Positions 1-6,776 are shown, numbered from the stretch's first letter. The stretch: DNA of 9,991 bases from CAZJWR01 sp964549765 (GCA_964549765.1 CAZJWR010000098.1:1-9991); one strand, 5' to 3'. Notes: generated from the sequence alone by a model not told the origin. Program-made: numbers and translations.

Positions 1-150
<150 letters not shown>

Positions 151-186
151 TCTCAAATCAATATGTGATGTTCGTGCCCGGCGCGT

Positions 187-939
187 TCAGAAACTCACTC
201 CAGCCAGAAGATACGAGATTTCCGCCTTTGGATTGATAATTAATGATACCGTCAGCGGCAAAGAAAAACTCTCCGACACCTTGATCTCGCGAACCGCCGT
301 TATCCCCGTATTGATCACGGCGAATTGCTTGGCGCCATAGTAATCGGGATTGTCCTTGCTGCCGCCGGTGACACCGCAGAAAAAGACGAGATCGGTTTCG
401 TCAATGGTAACCGGATAATCGAGTTGGAAGTAGGTATTCGATCCGGCGTCGTTGTATACGTTCACGTATCCCGACAGCGCTACCGGGAAGGATTTCGGCC
501 CGGCAATGGTAATCCCTATTTCGACCGTATGAGCGCCGGGATCAGGGATGGTATCGTCGATCATAGCATCATAATTGTTGAAGTTGAAGAATTTGATCCC
601 GGCATTGGGGAAATAGTAATCCGTTACGACAGCCTTAATGGAGACGTCGCTCCCGACGGTGCGAGTGTAATTGAGCCAGAAGTCGATCTCATCGGCGTCA
701 GAAGCCTGATTGGAAAGAGTGTACGCACCCCACGCCCCCAACTCACAGCCGCGATAAGCGACTGTCAGGGAAGGCTGAATCGACGGCGTATGTGCTATAT
801 CCAAACCGCGCCAGATGTACCTATTGTATAGATCGACCGACGTGCTCACGGCCACCCCCTCTTCGGCGATGGCCGTTACGCTCATCAGCAGTCCTAAGAT
901 CAACGGCAGCGATATCTTGTAGACATATTTTCCCGACAT
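187..939 (-). CDS. TorF / TIGR02001-like outer-membrane beta-barrel protein
   Basis: A 250-residue exported protein, probably a small porin-like beta-barrel. Residues 1-25 form a signal peptide: Lys at 4 and 8, a hydrophobic stretch 9-22, and an A-I-A cleavage site before E26. Just after it, residues 33-55 carry the family-like start TSVDLYNRYIWRG followed by a PSIQPSL segment. This resembles the 'S-x-Y-x-[FW]-RG ... P-A-x-Q' signature of the Gcw_chp/TIGR02001 (TorF putative porin) family. The rest alternates short amphipathic strands rich in Tyr, Phe and Gly, and the chain ends in Phe, the usual last residue of BAM substrates. The gene starts 24 bases downstream of amt on the same strand, with GGGGAG about nine bases before its ATG, so it is probably the second gene of an amt operon. 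From memory, family members often sit beside amt/glnK, which suggests a role in passage of nitrogen compounds across the outer membrane; the substrate is unknown. Confidence 0.75.
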   Translation of the reverse strand: MSGKYVYKISLPLILGLLMSVTAIAEEGVAVSTSVDLYNRYIWRGLDIAHTPSIQPSLTVAYRGCELGAWGAYTLSNQASDADEIDFWLNYTRTVGSDVSIKAVVTDYYFPNAGIKFFNFNNYDAMIDDTIPDPGAHTVEIGITIAGPKSFPVALSGYVNVYNDAGSNTYFQLDYPVTIDETDLVFFCGVTGGSKDNPDYYGAKQFAVINTGITAVREIKVSESFSLPLTVSLIINPKAEISYLLAGVSF

Positions 940-963
940 ATTCGATCACTCCCCGCTCGCTCA

Positions 964-2169
964 TTAATATTCGTAGGCATTTTCACCATGAAGGGACTCA
1001 TCAAGCGTGGTTTCTTCAGCCTCGGTCGTCTTGACGGTCACTATCTTGTTGATTATCCAGAGCATAACATAGGTGAAAACCAGGGCGTACACCGATGAAA
1101 CCAGAATTGCCACCAATTCCTTGACAAAGAAAGCTCCGCCACCGTGTATGAGACCGTCGGCCCCGGCGGGATTGAAGGCGGTGCTGCCCAACAGACCGAG
1201 CATGATGATTCCCAGCGCGCCTCCAACGCCATGGACCCCCCAAACATCGAGAGCGTCATCCCAATGCAGTTTGTTTTTCATGCTCACCGCACCGTAGCAG
1301 ATGATGCCGGCGCATATACCGATGATGGCCGCCGATCCGGGAGAAACATAGGCGGCAGCCGGCGTAATCGTCGCCAGACCGGCTACGGCCCCGGTCAATA
1401 GTCCGACGAATTTCGGTTTCTTCATCAGCGTCCATTCCAGGACCAGCCAGGTGATGGCCGCAAAAGATGCGGCGACATCGGTGTTTACGAACGCCAGGGC
1501 GGTGATGGAATCGACCCGCAATTCGCTGCCGGCGTTGAAGCCGTACCAGCCGAACCAAAGCAGTCCGGTGCCGAGCGCCACCAACGGAATGCTGTGCGGT
1601 CCCTTTTCGGCAACCCGCCGGCGACCGACGAATAAAACCGAGGCCAGAGCAGCCATGCCCGCGATGTTGTGCACGGCTATGCCACCGGCGAAATCCAGCA
1701 CGCCCCATTCCGCCAGAAGGCCGCCGCCCCATATCATATGGACAAACGGGAAGTAGACGAGCAAGAGCCAGGCAACCAGAAATATCAGATAGGCCGGAAA
1801 ACGCACCCGATTGGAGAAGGCGCCCGTTATCAAGGCCGGCGTGATGATCGCGAACATCATCTGGTAGGCAAAGAGCACCAACATCGGTATCTGTCCATTG
1901 CCAAAAGGCGTCATCGGATTGACGCCTCTCAGGAAGGCCATGTCGAGGTTTCCGATAATGCCCCCCTGTCCTCCGCTGAAACAGAGGGAAAATCCGACTG
2001 CGTACCATAGAATTGTCGTTACGCCCATGGATACGAAGCTCTGAATCATGATTGAGAGCACATTCTTACGCCCCACCAGGCCCCCATAGAAAAACGCGAG
2101 GCCCGGCGTCATCAGCATGACCAGGCTCGTGGCGACAAGCATAAAACCGGTATTTCCAGTGTCAAACAT
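964..2169 (-). CDS. amt: Amt-family ammonium channel
   Basis: A 401-residue inner-membrane ammonium transporter of the Amt/Mep/Rh family, about the usual length and with the expected eleven-helix pattern. Key pore features are visible: the signature DFAGG at 159-163 with D159, the twin histidines H167 (VHN) and H313 (GVHGVGG), and the phenylalanine gate F106 (QMMF) and F211 (WYGFNAGS). The cytoplasmic tail ends in the conserved pattern LDESLHGENAYEY, which in characterised Amt proteins couples subunits and contacts PII. No cleavable signal peptide is obvious. The start is supported by AGGAGGA at 2177-2183, seven bases before the ATG. No glnK/PII gene is adjacent. Instead the upstream neighbours on the same strand are a response regulator and a histidine kinase, and a TorF-like protein follows. 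A pure sensor Amt is unlikely because the channel residues are intact. Confidence 0.96.
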   Translation of the reverse strand: MFDTGNTGFMLVATSLVMLMTPGLAFFYGGLVGRKNVLSIMIQSFVSMGVTTILWYAVGFSLCFSGGQGGIIGNLDMAFLRGVNPMTPFGNGQIPMLVLFAYQMMFAIITPALITGAFSNRVRFPAYLIFLVAWLLLVYFPFVHMIWGGGLLAEWGVLDFAGGIAVHNIAGMAALASVLFVGRRRVAEKGPHSIPLVALGTGLLWFGWYGFNAGSELRVDSITALAFVNTDVAASFAAITWLVLEWTLMKKPKFVGLLTGAVAGLATITPAAAYVSPGSAAIIGICAGIICYGAVSMKNKLHWDDALDVWGVHGVGGALGIIMLGLLGSTAFNPAGADGLIHGGGAFFVKELVAILVSSVYALVFTYVMLWIINKIVTVKTTEAEETTLDESLHGENAYEY

Positions 2170-2312
2170 ATTCCGTTCCTCCTGACTTGATCGAGGACAA
2201 TATGCGTCGTGCCGGGCGGATTGAAAATAGGGGATTTCCTGAATCTGGGTTGCGGATTCCCTTAGTATGAAGTAAAGATAGGGCGGGCAGTAAGCGGGAT
2301 GTCAGCCCCCGG
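2170..2312 (-). other. Intergenic region upstream of amt, no clear promoter
   Basis: A 143-base gap between the response-regulator stop and the amt start. The amt Shine-Dalgarno lies at its downstream end. On the minus strand a weak TTTTCA-17-CATATT pair is the best sigma-70 candidate, and each hexamer matches only four of six consensus positions. A short inverted repeat GAATC...GATTC lies upstream of it. A GGCACG sequence recalls the -24 part of a sigma-54 promoter, but no GC falls at the required spacing. There is no hairpin with a T run, so read-through from the two-component genes into amt is possible. Confidence 0.35.
2177..2183 (-). promoter_or_regulatory. Strong Shine-Dalgarno for amt
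   Basis: AGGAGGA on the minus strand, seven bases before the amt ATG; it fixes the start. Confidence 0.85.
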
Positions 2313-2969
2313 CTAATCCAACCTGGTCAGGCCTTCGCGTATGGCGTATTTGGTCAATTCGGCGATACTCCGGAGTCCGAGTTTATCCATAATCTGTTTC
2401 CGATGGCTTTCAACCGTCTTCACGCTTATACAAAGAGCTCCGGCGATTCCCTTGGATGACTCGCCTTCGGCAAGAAGTTGAAGAACCTCGCGTTCCCTGC
2501 CGCTCAGGGGAGAGGCGGACACAATACTGCCCTCCCGCACCCACTCGACATAATCGCGGAGCACTTGATTCCGGATGGCCGCGCTGAAAAACAACTCCCC
2601 CTTCCTGACCACGTTGATAGCCTCAATGACTTCGCCCGCCGCCGATTCTTTTAAAATATATCCGCTTACTCCGATGCGCAAGGATTCCTGAATGAATCTG
2701 CGATCGGCATGCATGGAGAGGATTATTATTTTCGTGGCGGGCAGTTCGCCGAGTATTCTTCTGGCCGCGTCTATTCCGTTCAATTGGGGCATGGAAATGT
2801 CGAGCAGGATAATGTCCGGCTTATGCTTCACAGCGAGACGCACCGTTTCCAGCCCGTCTTTGGCGGCTCCTACTACATCAATGTCCATCTGCCCCGCCAA
2901 CAAAGAGCGAAGCCCGCCGATCAACAACTCGTGATCGTCGGCCAGGAGAATCCTAATCGCCACTGTCAT
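2313..2969 (-). CDS. NarL/FixJ-family response regulator
   Basis: A 218-residue two-component response regulator acting in the cytoplasm as a DNA-binding transcription factor. The receiver domain (about 5-122) has the acidic pair D11-D12, the phospho-acceptor D57 (LLDISMP), S85 and K107 (YILKES). A linker leads to a LuxR/NarL helix-turn-helix at about 155-215, with LSGREREVLQLLAEG and the recognition part SVKTVESHRKQIMDKL. All active-site residues are present. Its start overlaps the kinase gene by 17 bases, so the two are co-transcribed and are very probably cognate partners. The start codon has only a weak GGGG upstream; a GTG two codons later is a possible alternative. Position just upstream of amt makes amt a plausible target, but no binding site was recognised. 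Confidence 0.93.
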   Translation of the reverse strand: MTVAIRILLADDHELLIGGLRSLLAGQMDIDVVGAAKDGLETVRLAVKHKPDIILLDISMPQLNGIDAARRILGELPATKIIILSMHADRRFIQESLRIGVSGYILKESAAGEVIEAINVVRKGELFFSAAIRNQVLRDYVEWVREGSIVSASPLSGREREVLQLLAEGESSKGIAGALCISVKTVESHRKQIMDKLGLRSIAELTKYAIREGLTRLD

Positions 2970-3735
2970 CCCCGGTTATTCTGTAGGGCGTCGAAATCGA
3001 TATGCGCGTCCCCTGGCCGGGCACCGAATCGATATCAAGCGATCCGCCTATGTAGGACAAGCGCTCGCGGATGCTGAACAGGCCGAAACAGCAATCCCCG
3101 GAAAGCCCGTTTTCGAATGACGTCGTATCGAATCCCCGACCGTCATCGCTCACGACAATCAACAGACCGTTCTGCGTCCAACTTGTGCTGATCTCGATCC
3201 GGGTCGCGCAGGCGTGCTTAGCCGCATTTGTCAGCAACTCCTGGATGGATTTGAAAACGAACACCTGAACGTCCTCGGAGACCGCTACGGGCGTTCCGTT
3301 CTGAGTTGAGTGTACTTCGAGGCGATGCCGATGAACGGCCCGGTCCGCCAGCCAATCGATGGCGGCAGATAAACCAAGCTCATACAGAACAGGGGGACTG
3401 ATTTCGACCGTAAGATCTCGGGTATATCGGATGGTTTGATCCAGAATAGAGAGAATCTCGGAAAAATGATCTTCCATTCCGGAAAAAACCGCGTTTCCCC
3501 GGAGTGTGGCCACTTTTTGAGATACGTATGCCAACGCCTGCCCGATATGATCGTGCAGGTCGGAAGCAATCTCCCGGCGCTCGCGGGTCTCCGCCAGTGA
3601 CAATTCGGATGCCAGGCGGCGAAGCTGTTTCTGATAAGTCCGGATTCGGCGGGCGATTTCCTGTTGCTCGCTTTCCACGTCCGCTGATGGAATACTCAAA
3701 TCATCCGCAGTCGGCTGTTTATCCTCATATCCCAT
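2953..3735 (-). CDS. Soluble HisKA_3/HATPase_c histidine kinase (NarX/DegS type), short N-terminus
   Basis: A sensor kinase of about 260 residues, numbered from the ATG at 3735. A coiled-coil-like stretch (about 20-50) leads into a HisKA_3 dimerisation domain with REIASDLHDHIGQ, where H61 is the expected phospho-acceptor. The HATPase_c domain has an N-box ELLTNAAKH (N170), a G1 box SDDGRGFD (D198, G199, G201) and a G2-like GLFSIRERL (G218). No transmembrane segment or PAS/GAF sensor domain is present, which is short for the family, so the input must come from a partner protein or the coiled coil. The frame is open to a TTG at 3813 (286 residues), and an ATG at 3756 is another option. None has a good ribosome binding site. 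The ATG at 3735 is chosen because a promoter-like pair ends six bases before it and nothing upstream looks conserved. It overlaps its regulator by 17 bases. Confidence 0.88.
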   Translation of the reverse strand: MGYEDKQPTADDLSIPSADVESEQQEIARRIRTYQKQLRRLASELSLAETRERREIASDLHDHIGQALAYVSQKVATLRGNAVFSGMEDHFSEILSILDQTIRYTRDLTVEISPPVLYELGLSAAIDWLADRAVHRHRLEVHSTQNGTPVAVSEDVQVFVFKSIQELLTNAAKHACATRIEISTSWTQNGLLIVVSDDGRGFDTTSFENGLSGDCCFGLFSIRERLSYIGGSLDIDSVPGQGTRISISTPYRITGDDSGD

Positions 3736-3770
3736 GCCGGGAATATAATGGGGCATGGCAGCGTATGCAA
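3736..3770 (-). promoter_or_regulatory. Candidate sigma-70 promoter giving a leaderless kinase transcript
   Basis: On the minus strand a weak -35 TTGCAT (3765-3770), a 17-base spacer and a good -10 TATATT (3742-3747). Only six bases separate the -10 from the ATG at 3735, so transcription would begin at or next to the start codon. There is no Shine-Dalgarno in front of this ATG, which agrees with a leaderless message. The -35 matches consensus only in TTG. Confidence 0.4.
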
Positions 3771-3875
3771 GCCAAAGCAGAGGATAGAGTTGGTTTTGCA
3801 GGGTAGCGTCCAACCCCGTGCACTACGGACGGTTCATGCGTCTCATAATCCAACGCGGCGCATTGCATCCGATAG

Positions 3876-4002
3876 TTGGCGGGAAATCCCGCCCCCACTA
3901 CCAAATTTAGGCCCGCCATAGCGGGCTTTTTTGCCTGGGAATCGGTTTCCGGGAGTCAGGGAATTAACCCACAGCAGAGCTGTGAGGCACCGAGCAGGGT
4001 GC
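3876..4002 (+). repeat. Copy 2 of the tRNA-tail/terminator/hairpin module (degenerate)
   Basis: A diverged relative of the tRNA-fMet tail at 31-150. It starts with a T-arm-like GGCGGG-AAAT-CCCGCC (3878-3893) that reads like a T-stem from which the TTC of the T-loop has been lost, then CCCCACT-A-CCA ending at 3903. After the terminator-like hairpin comes ATTAACCC and two perfect hairpins: CACAGC-AGA-GCTGTG (3970-3984) and GCACC-GAGCAG-GGTGC (3987-4002). Stem bases differ from copy 1, yet a hairpin persists at the same place. Upstream, CTCATAATCC at 3842-3851 recalls the fMet anticodon loop, but the spacing to the T-arm is too long for a tRNA. No gene is credible between 3814 and 4072. Confidence 0.6.
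3911..3932 (+). terminator. Terminator-like hairpin of repeat copy 2
   Basis: A perfect six-pair stem GCCCGC/GCGGGC (3911-3916 with 3921-3926), loop CATA, then TTTTTT (3927-3932). It would terminate plus-strand transcription, but no plus-strand gene lies before it. It is probably inherited with the tRNA-like tail rather than serving a neighbouring gene. Confidence 0.6.
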
Positions 4003-4072
4003 TTGCTAATGGAGCGGCCGCGCATCGAGAGTGATCCGGGTCTAGGATTCCATAAATTGATTTGTTGGTTCG

Positions 4073-4603
4073 CTAACCCGCGGCGGCGCGCATTTTGTCG
4101 AAGGCGGTCGGGCGTTTGGTGTTGTAAAAATCGAGCACTTGCTCCGCACATTGTTTCACGCTCAGGGCATGCGTGTCCAATTCAACGTCGTATACTTTGA
4201 GCTTATGTATATTCTCAATTTGCGCCCGCGCAAAACCCTGCCGTCGGCTGTCACGTTTCCGCTCCCGGCGCTCGAGTTCCTCCAGCGGGCAGCTCAGGCC
4301 GACAAACAGCACGTAACGGCCATCCAGAAGATCCAGACACTGGTCCATCCAGGATTTGTCAACTAAGACGTGATCGACGATCAGATTATTCTTCGCGTCG
4401 CTCATTGCCGCAATGGAACGGTTCATGCCGTCAACCATCACATAGAACAAATCGAGGTTGTCGGTGCGGGGAAGCATGCCGATGAAATCATCCAATTGTA
4501 AATGGAGGAAATCTCCCGTCAGACGCTTTTGCAATTCCTTTGCCAGAGCGGACTTCCCGGAACTGGAAACGCCGTTGATGAATATGATTTTCCCGAAACT
4601 CAT
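4073..4603 (-). CDS. Chloramphenicol phosphotransferase-like P-loop kinase
   Basis: A 176-residue cytoplasmic P-loop kinase resembling the CPT family, whose founding member phosphorylates chloramphenicol in Streptomyces venezuelae and is of similar length. The Walker A loop is GVSSSGKS at 11-18 after the strand GKIIFIN. LQLDDF at 36-41 offers D38 or D39 as the counterpart of the family's catalytic Asp. LIVDHVLVD at 74-82 is the second acidic strand. CPLEELERRERKRDSRR at 105-121 looks like the Arg-rich lid, followed by YDVELDT. The start at 4603 is chosen because its ATG shares one base with the stop of the PH-like gene (TAATG), which indicates translational coupling, and it fits the family N-terminus. 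An ATG seven codons upstream is less likely. Most family members are uncharacterised small-molecule kinases, so chloramphenicol resistance should not be assumed. Confidence 0.8.
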   Translation of the reverse strand: MSFGKIIFINGVSSSGKSALAKELQKRLTGDFLHLQLDDFIGMLPRTDNLDLFYVMVDGMNRSIAAMSDAKNNLIVDHVLVDKSWMDQCLDLLDGRYVLFVGLSCPLEELERRERKRDSRRQGFARAQIENIHKLKVYDVELDTHALSVKQCAEQVLDFYNTKRPTAFDKMRAAAG

Positions 4604-4950
4604 TATCTGTATTCGCGGAGGCATTTTTCGAGAATGTCTTTGAATTCCCCGGGATTTTCGGGGGTAAAGAGGAATCTTTTGCAGAAACCCTCGTCCCGAT
4701 CCAGGACCACGTGCTCGACGAAATTGGCCCAGTCCAGCTTAATAGCGGGTTTGAATCCTTTGAGCTGCAGATCACCCTTCAACAGGCCTTTGACGTCGGA
4801 TTCGCGCACCTCGATACTCTCAATATTGTCGAAGGGAATCGAGATAGTGCCGAAAAGGGTACCGAACTCGACATGATCCTTGTAAATCCGGTATTCCTGC
4901 CAGAGACTTTTTGCGGTCGATTTCGACACATACAGAGCCGTGTCATTCAT
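4603..4950 (-). CDS. Small bacterial PH-like domain protein, function unknown
   Basis: A 115-residue soluble protein without signal peptide or membrane segment. The pattern of beta strands is typical of bacterial PH-like domains: EYRIYKDHVEFGTLFG at 19-34, then IPFDNIESIEVRE at 38-50, and a late strand FLFTPENP followed by a single closing helix EFKDILEKCLREY at 102-114. The fold call is from pattern only and no ligand-binding motif is seen. The frame stays open well upstream, but the start at 4950 is clearly marked by AAGGAGG five bases before the ATG, and the upstream extension looks non-coding. It is the first gene of a two-gene unit with the CPT-like kinase, joined by a one-base stop/start overlap. 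A promoter lies about 60 bases upstream. Confidence 0.72.
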   Translation of the reverse strand: MNDTALYVSKSTAKSLWQEYRIYKDHVEFGTLFGTISIPFDNIESIEVRESDVKGLLKGDLQLKGFKPAIKLDWANFVEHVVLDRDEGFCKRFLFTPENPGEFKDILEKCLREYR

Positions 4951-4955
4951 ATCAT

Positions 4956-4962
4956 CCTCCTT
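4956..4962 (-). promoter_or_regulatory. Strong Shine-Dalgarno deciding the PH-like gene start
   Basis: AAGGAGG on the minus strand five bases before the ATG at 4950. It favours this start over the much longer open frame reaching 5184. Confidence 0.85.
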
Positions 4963-5013
4963 ATAGGGGCTGAGTCGCATTTTAAATTCGACGGTGACTC
5001 TATTCGATGGTCC

Positions 5014-5042
5014 AACATAGCTACAATTATGGCGTCTGTCAA
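5014..5042 (-). promoter_or_regulatory. Sigma-70-type promoter for the PH-like/kinase operon
   Basis: On the minus strand a perfect -35 TTGACA (5037-5042), a 17-base spacer and -10 TATGTT (5014-5019, four of six). Start of transcription is expected near 5007, giving a leader of about 57 bases that ends in the strong Shine-Dalgarno. Confidence 0.65.
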
Positions 5043-5151
5043 TACGGGTTTGAAATTGGGCGGCTGTGCAACACAAGTCGGAGATACCGCCGGCCACCGG
5101 ATGAATCGCTACCAAGATCGCAATGTCACGGAACGTGCTGTCCGATTTAAC

Positions 5152-5180
5152 TTGAACATGTTTCGATCGTGGTCTATTTT
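5152..5180 (+). promoter_or_regulatory. Candidate promoter giving a leaderless membrane-protein transcript
   Basis: TTGAAC (5152-5157), a 17-base spacer and TATTTT (5175-5180). The ATG at 5187 follows after exactly six bases, so the transcript would start at the initiation codon. No Shine-Dalgarno precedes the gene. The hexamers each match four of six consensus bases. Confidence 0.4.
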
Positions 5181-5186
5181 TCACTC

Positions 5187-6353
5187 ATGAGTCGCAGGGA
5201 AAAAATCACAGCGGCGATCCTGACCATCGGGATACTCATCCTGAACCTGGCGTTGCCGACCATGCTCCGGCAAAGCGACAGTGTGTGGGATGCTACAGTC
5301 GAATTTCATGAAACGACGGCACCTTTTTCACTGCGGCCGCTGGTGACTCAGGCAACAATATTCATTGCGCACACAACCGGCCTGTCTCTCAAATGGTCGT
5401 TCATTCTTAACCAGTATCTACTCCTGTTTCTCCTGTTCCTATCAGTCGCCGTACTTCTCAGGAAACTCGGCATGACAAGGCACGACCGCATTATCGGCCT
5501 GATCATACTTGGCACCGCCTATCCCATCATGTGCCTGCATTTCATTCCCAATTATACATGGGACGATCTCTGGCTGTACTTGGGCGTGGTATGGATGTCG
5601 TATTTTCTGATTGACGGGCGCGTATCCTCGGCGGCGATTATCATGCTTCTGGCGACGCTGGGCCGCGAACATATCCTTATGTTTGCCCCGATATTTTTCG
5701 TCTGGGGACGTCCCCGGAATTCGTACATCAAGATCATCGCGGCGCTGTTGATCCCGTTTATCGGCTATGGGCTTTATCGATATCTCCAATTCCCGAATAT
5801 CGCATCGGGTCGGTTCGAGCAGTGGGCGAGAAATTTCGGCGATGGCGAAGCAACGCGACAAACGCTGTACTCGTTGTTTATCAGTTTTGGCTGGTTGTGG
5901 GCGGCATTCCTGTTGGCGATTCGAGCCGTGCCGCGAAATACCTCCGATCTGGCCGGTCAAATTTATGCCAAGCTCAGAACCAGCGCCTTGATCATGACGC
6001 CGCTGGCGGTGGCGGTAGTGCTGATCATGGTCACCGCCAGAGAAACGAGGATATTCTTTCCGCCGTTCGTCTATCTGATTCCGTTGGGGGTGTTGTGGAT
6101 TAAGGCCGCCTGCGCTAACAGCGCCCGCAGTCGAAATATCCGATTTTATCTGTCATGGCTGATAATCCTGGCAGGGTCGGTGGTGCTGTCGATATGGCTG
6201 TTTCCGCGATTTCAATTTCTGCCGATGATAGATTTTCACCGGGTATTGTTCGCGCTCAACCTGACGCTGGGGTTGTGTGTTCTGGCATATGGCCGGAGGT
6301 CACGCGCCCCGGTTAAGCTGCCAGATGGAGAAGTTCAGCGCCGAGGCGAATGA
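5187..6353 (+). CDS. Polytopic membrane protein of unknown function, GT-C-like
   Basis: A 388-residue inner-membrane protein that I do not recognise. Roughly ten to twelve hydrophobic segments run from residue 8 to 368. Polar islands between them look like active-site loops: WDATVEFHE (34-42) and SLRP (48-51) after the first helix, NYTWDD (122-127), GREH (159-162) and ARETR (284-288). An acidic first outer loop and an Arg/Glu-bearing loop are reminiscent of GT-C lipid-linked glycosyltransferases, but this is a loose resemblance. The start is uncertain: a GTG at 5169 extends the frame by six codons, while the ATG at 5187 sits six bases after a -10-like hexamer; neither has a Shine-Dalgarno. 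The last 18 codons lie antisense to the 3' end of the convergent TspO gene, and the tail (from about residue 370) is hydrophilic and looks like run-on sequence. Confidence 0.72.
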   Translation: MSRREKITAAILTIGILILNLALPTMLRQSDSVWDATVEFHETTAPFSLRPLVTQATIFIAHTTGLSLKWSFILNQYLLLFLLFLSVAVLLRKLGMTRHDRIIGLIILGTAYPIMCLHFIPNYTWDDLWLYLGVVWMSYFLIDGRVSSAAIIMLLATLGREHILMFAPIFFVWGRPRNSYIKIIAALLIPFIGYGLYRYLQFPNIASGRFEQWARNFGDGEATRQTLYSLFISFGWLWAAFLLAIRAVPRNTSDLAGQIYAKLRTSALIMTPLAVAVVLIMVTARETRIFFPPFVYLIPLGVLWIKAACANSARSRNIRFYLSWLIILAGSVVLSIWLFPRFQFLPMIDFHRVLFALNLTLGLCVLAYGRRSRAPVKLPDGEVQRRGE

Positions 6354-6776
6354 TACCCATGCCAGGTAGGGGATAAAGAGGATGCCCGCCGAGGTCGAAT
6401 GGCGCCAGAAGGCGACGGTTGTCAGCGCGATCATCACCCACAGCACGAAGATATCGATGAGAGCCAGATCGGGCCGATGCCATCCGAAAAACAGCCACGA
6501 CCAGAGGCCATTGAGAATCAACTGACCAATAAAGAGCAACAGCGCCGCTTTTGCCGCCGAGAACCCGGCCTGTTTCCACACGAACCAGGCCGCGACGCCC
6601 ATCATGATATAGAGCAGCGTCCAGACCGGGCCGAATATGTATCCGGGTGGCGTCCACGACGGCTTGGCGATGGTCGTGTACCATTGACCGGGAACGAATT
6701 GGGCGCCGATCCATCCGGGAATAAAGCTCACAACCAGGCACACGATCAATCCGAGAACCTGGTGTACGGTTTTCAT
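6300..6776 (-). CDS. tspO: TspO/MBR (CrtK) family membrane protein
   Basis: A 158-residue integral membrane protein of the TspO/translocator family, with five helices and the normal length. Conserved features are KPSWTPPGYIFGPVW at 38-52 with LLY after it, QLILNGLWSWLFF at 85-97, and PYLAWVSFASALN at 136-148 close to the C-terminus. Family members bind porphyrins or sterol-like ligands and have been linked to tetrapyrrole handling and oxidative-stress responses. The start is the ATG whose first four bases overlap the deacetylase-like gene stop (ATGA), with AAGGA eight bases upstream; the longer open frame is discarded. It is the last gene of a three-gene unit. Why it accompanies polysaccharide-type genes is not evident. 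Its 3' end overlaps the convergent membrane-protein gene by 54 bases, and the conserved LNFSIWQLN end lies within that overlap. Confidence 0.93.
   Translation of the reverse strand: MKTVHQVLGLIVCLVVSFIPGWIGAQFVPGQWYTTIAKPSWTPPGYIFGPVWTLLYIMMGVAAWFVWKQAGFSAAKAALLLFIGQLILNGLWSWLFFGWHRPDLALIDIFVLWVMIALTTVAFWRHSTSAGILFIPYLAWVSFASALNFSIWQLNRGA

Noticed and set aside
325..831. 168-codon plus-strand open frame opposite the outer-membrane protein gene
   Set aside because: Antisense to a gene with a clear signal peptide, family motif and C-terminal Phe; no ribosome binding site and no recognisable domain.
1256..2008. 250-codon minus-strand open frame inside amt in another frame
   Set aside because: Arg/Gly/His-rich out-of-frame reading of amt, whose own frame has every family motif.
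2190..2225. Sigma-54 promoter upstream of amt
   Set aside because: A GGCACG is present on the minus strand, but the GC of the -12 element is missing at the required ten-base spacing.
3842..3903. A second complete tRNA-Met gene
   Set aside because: CTCATAA and a CCA end are present, but the T-loop lacks three bases, the anticodon stem does not pair and the spacing is about 17 bases too long.
3911..4002. CRISPR-like array from the clustered hairpins
   Set aside because: The hairpins differ from each other, there are no regular repeats and spacers, and no cas genes are present.
4951..5184. N-terminal extension of the PH-like protein
   Set aside because: A strong AAGGAGG sits five bases before the ATG at 4950, and a promoter at 5014-5042 lies inside the extension.
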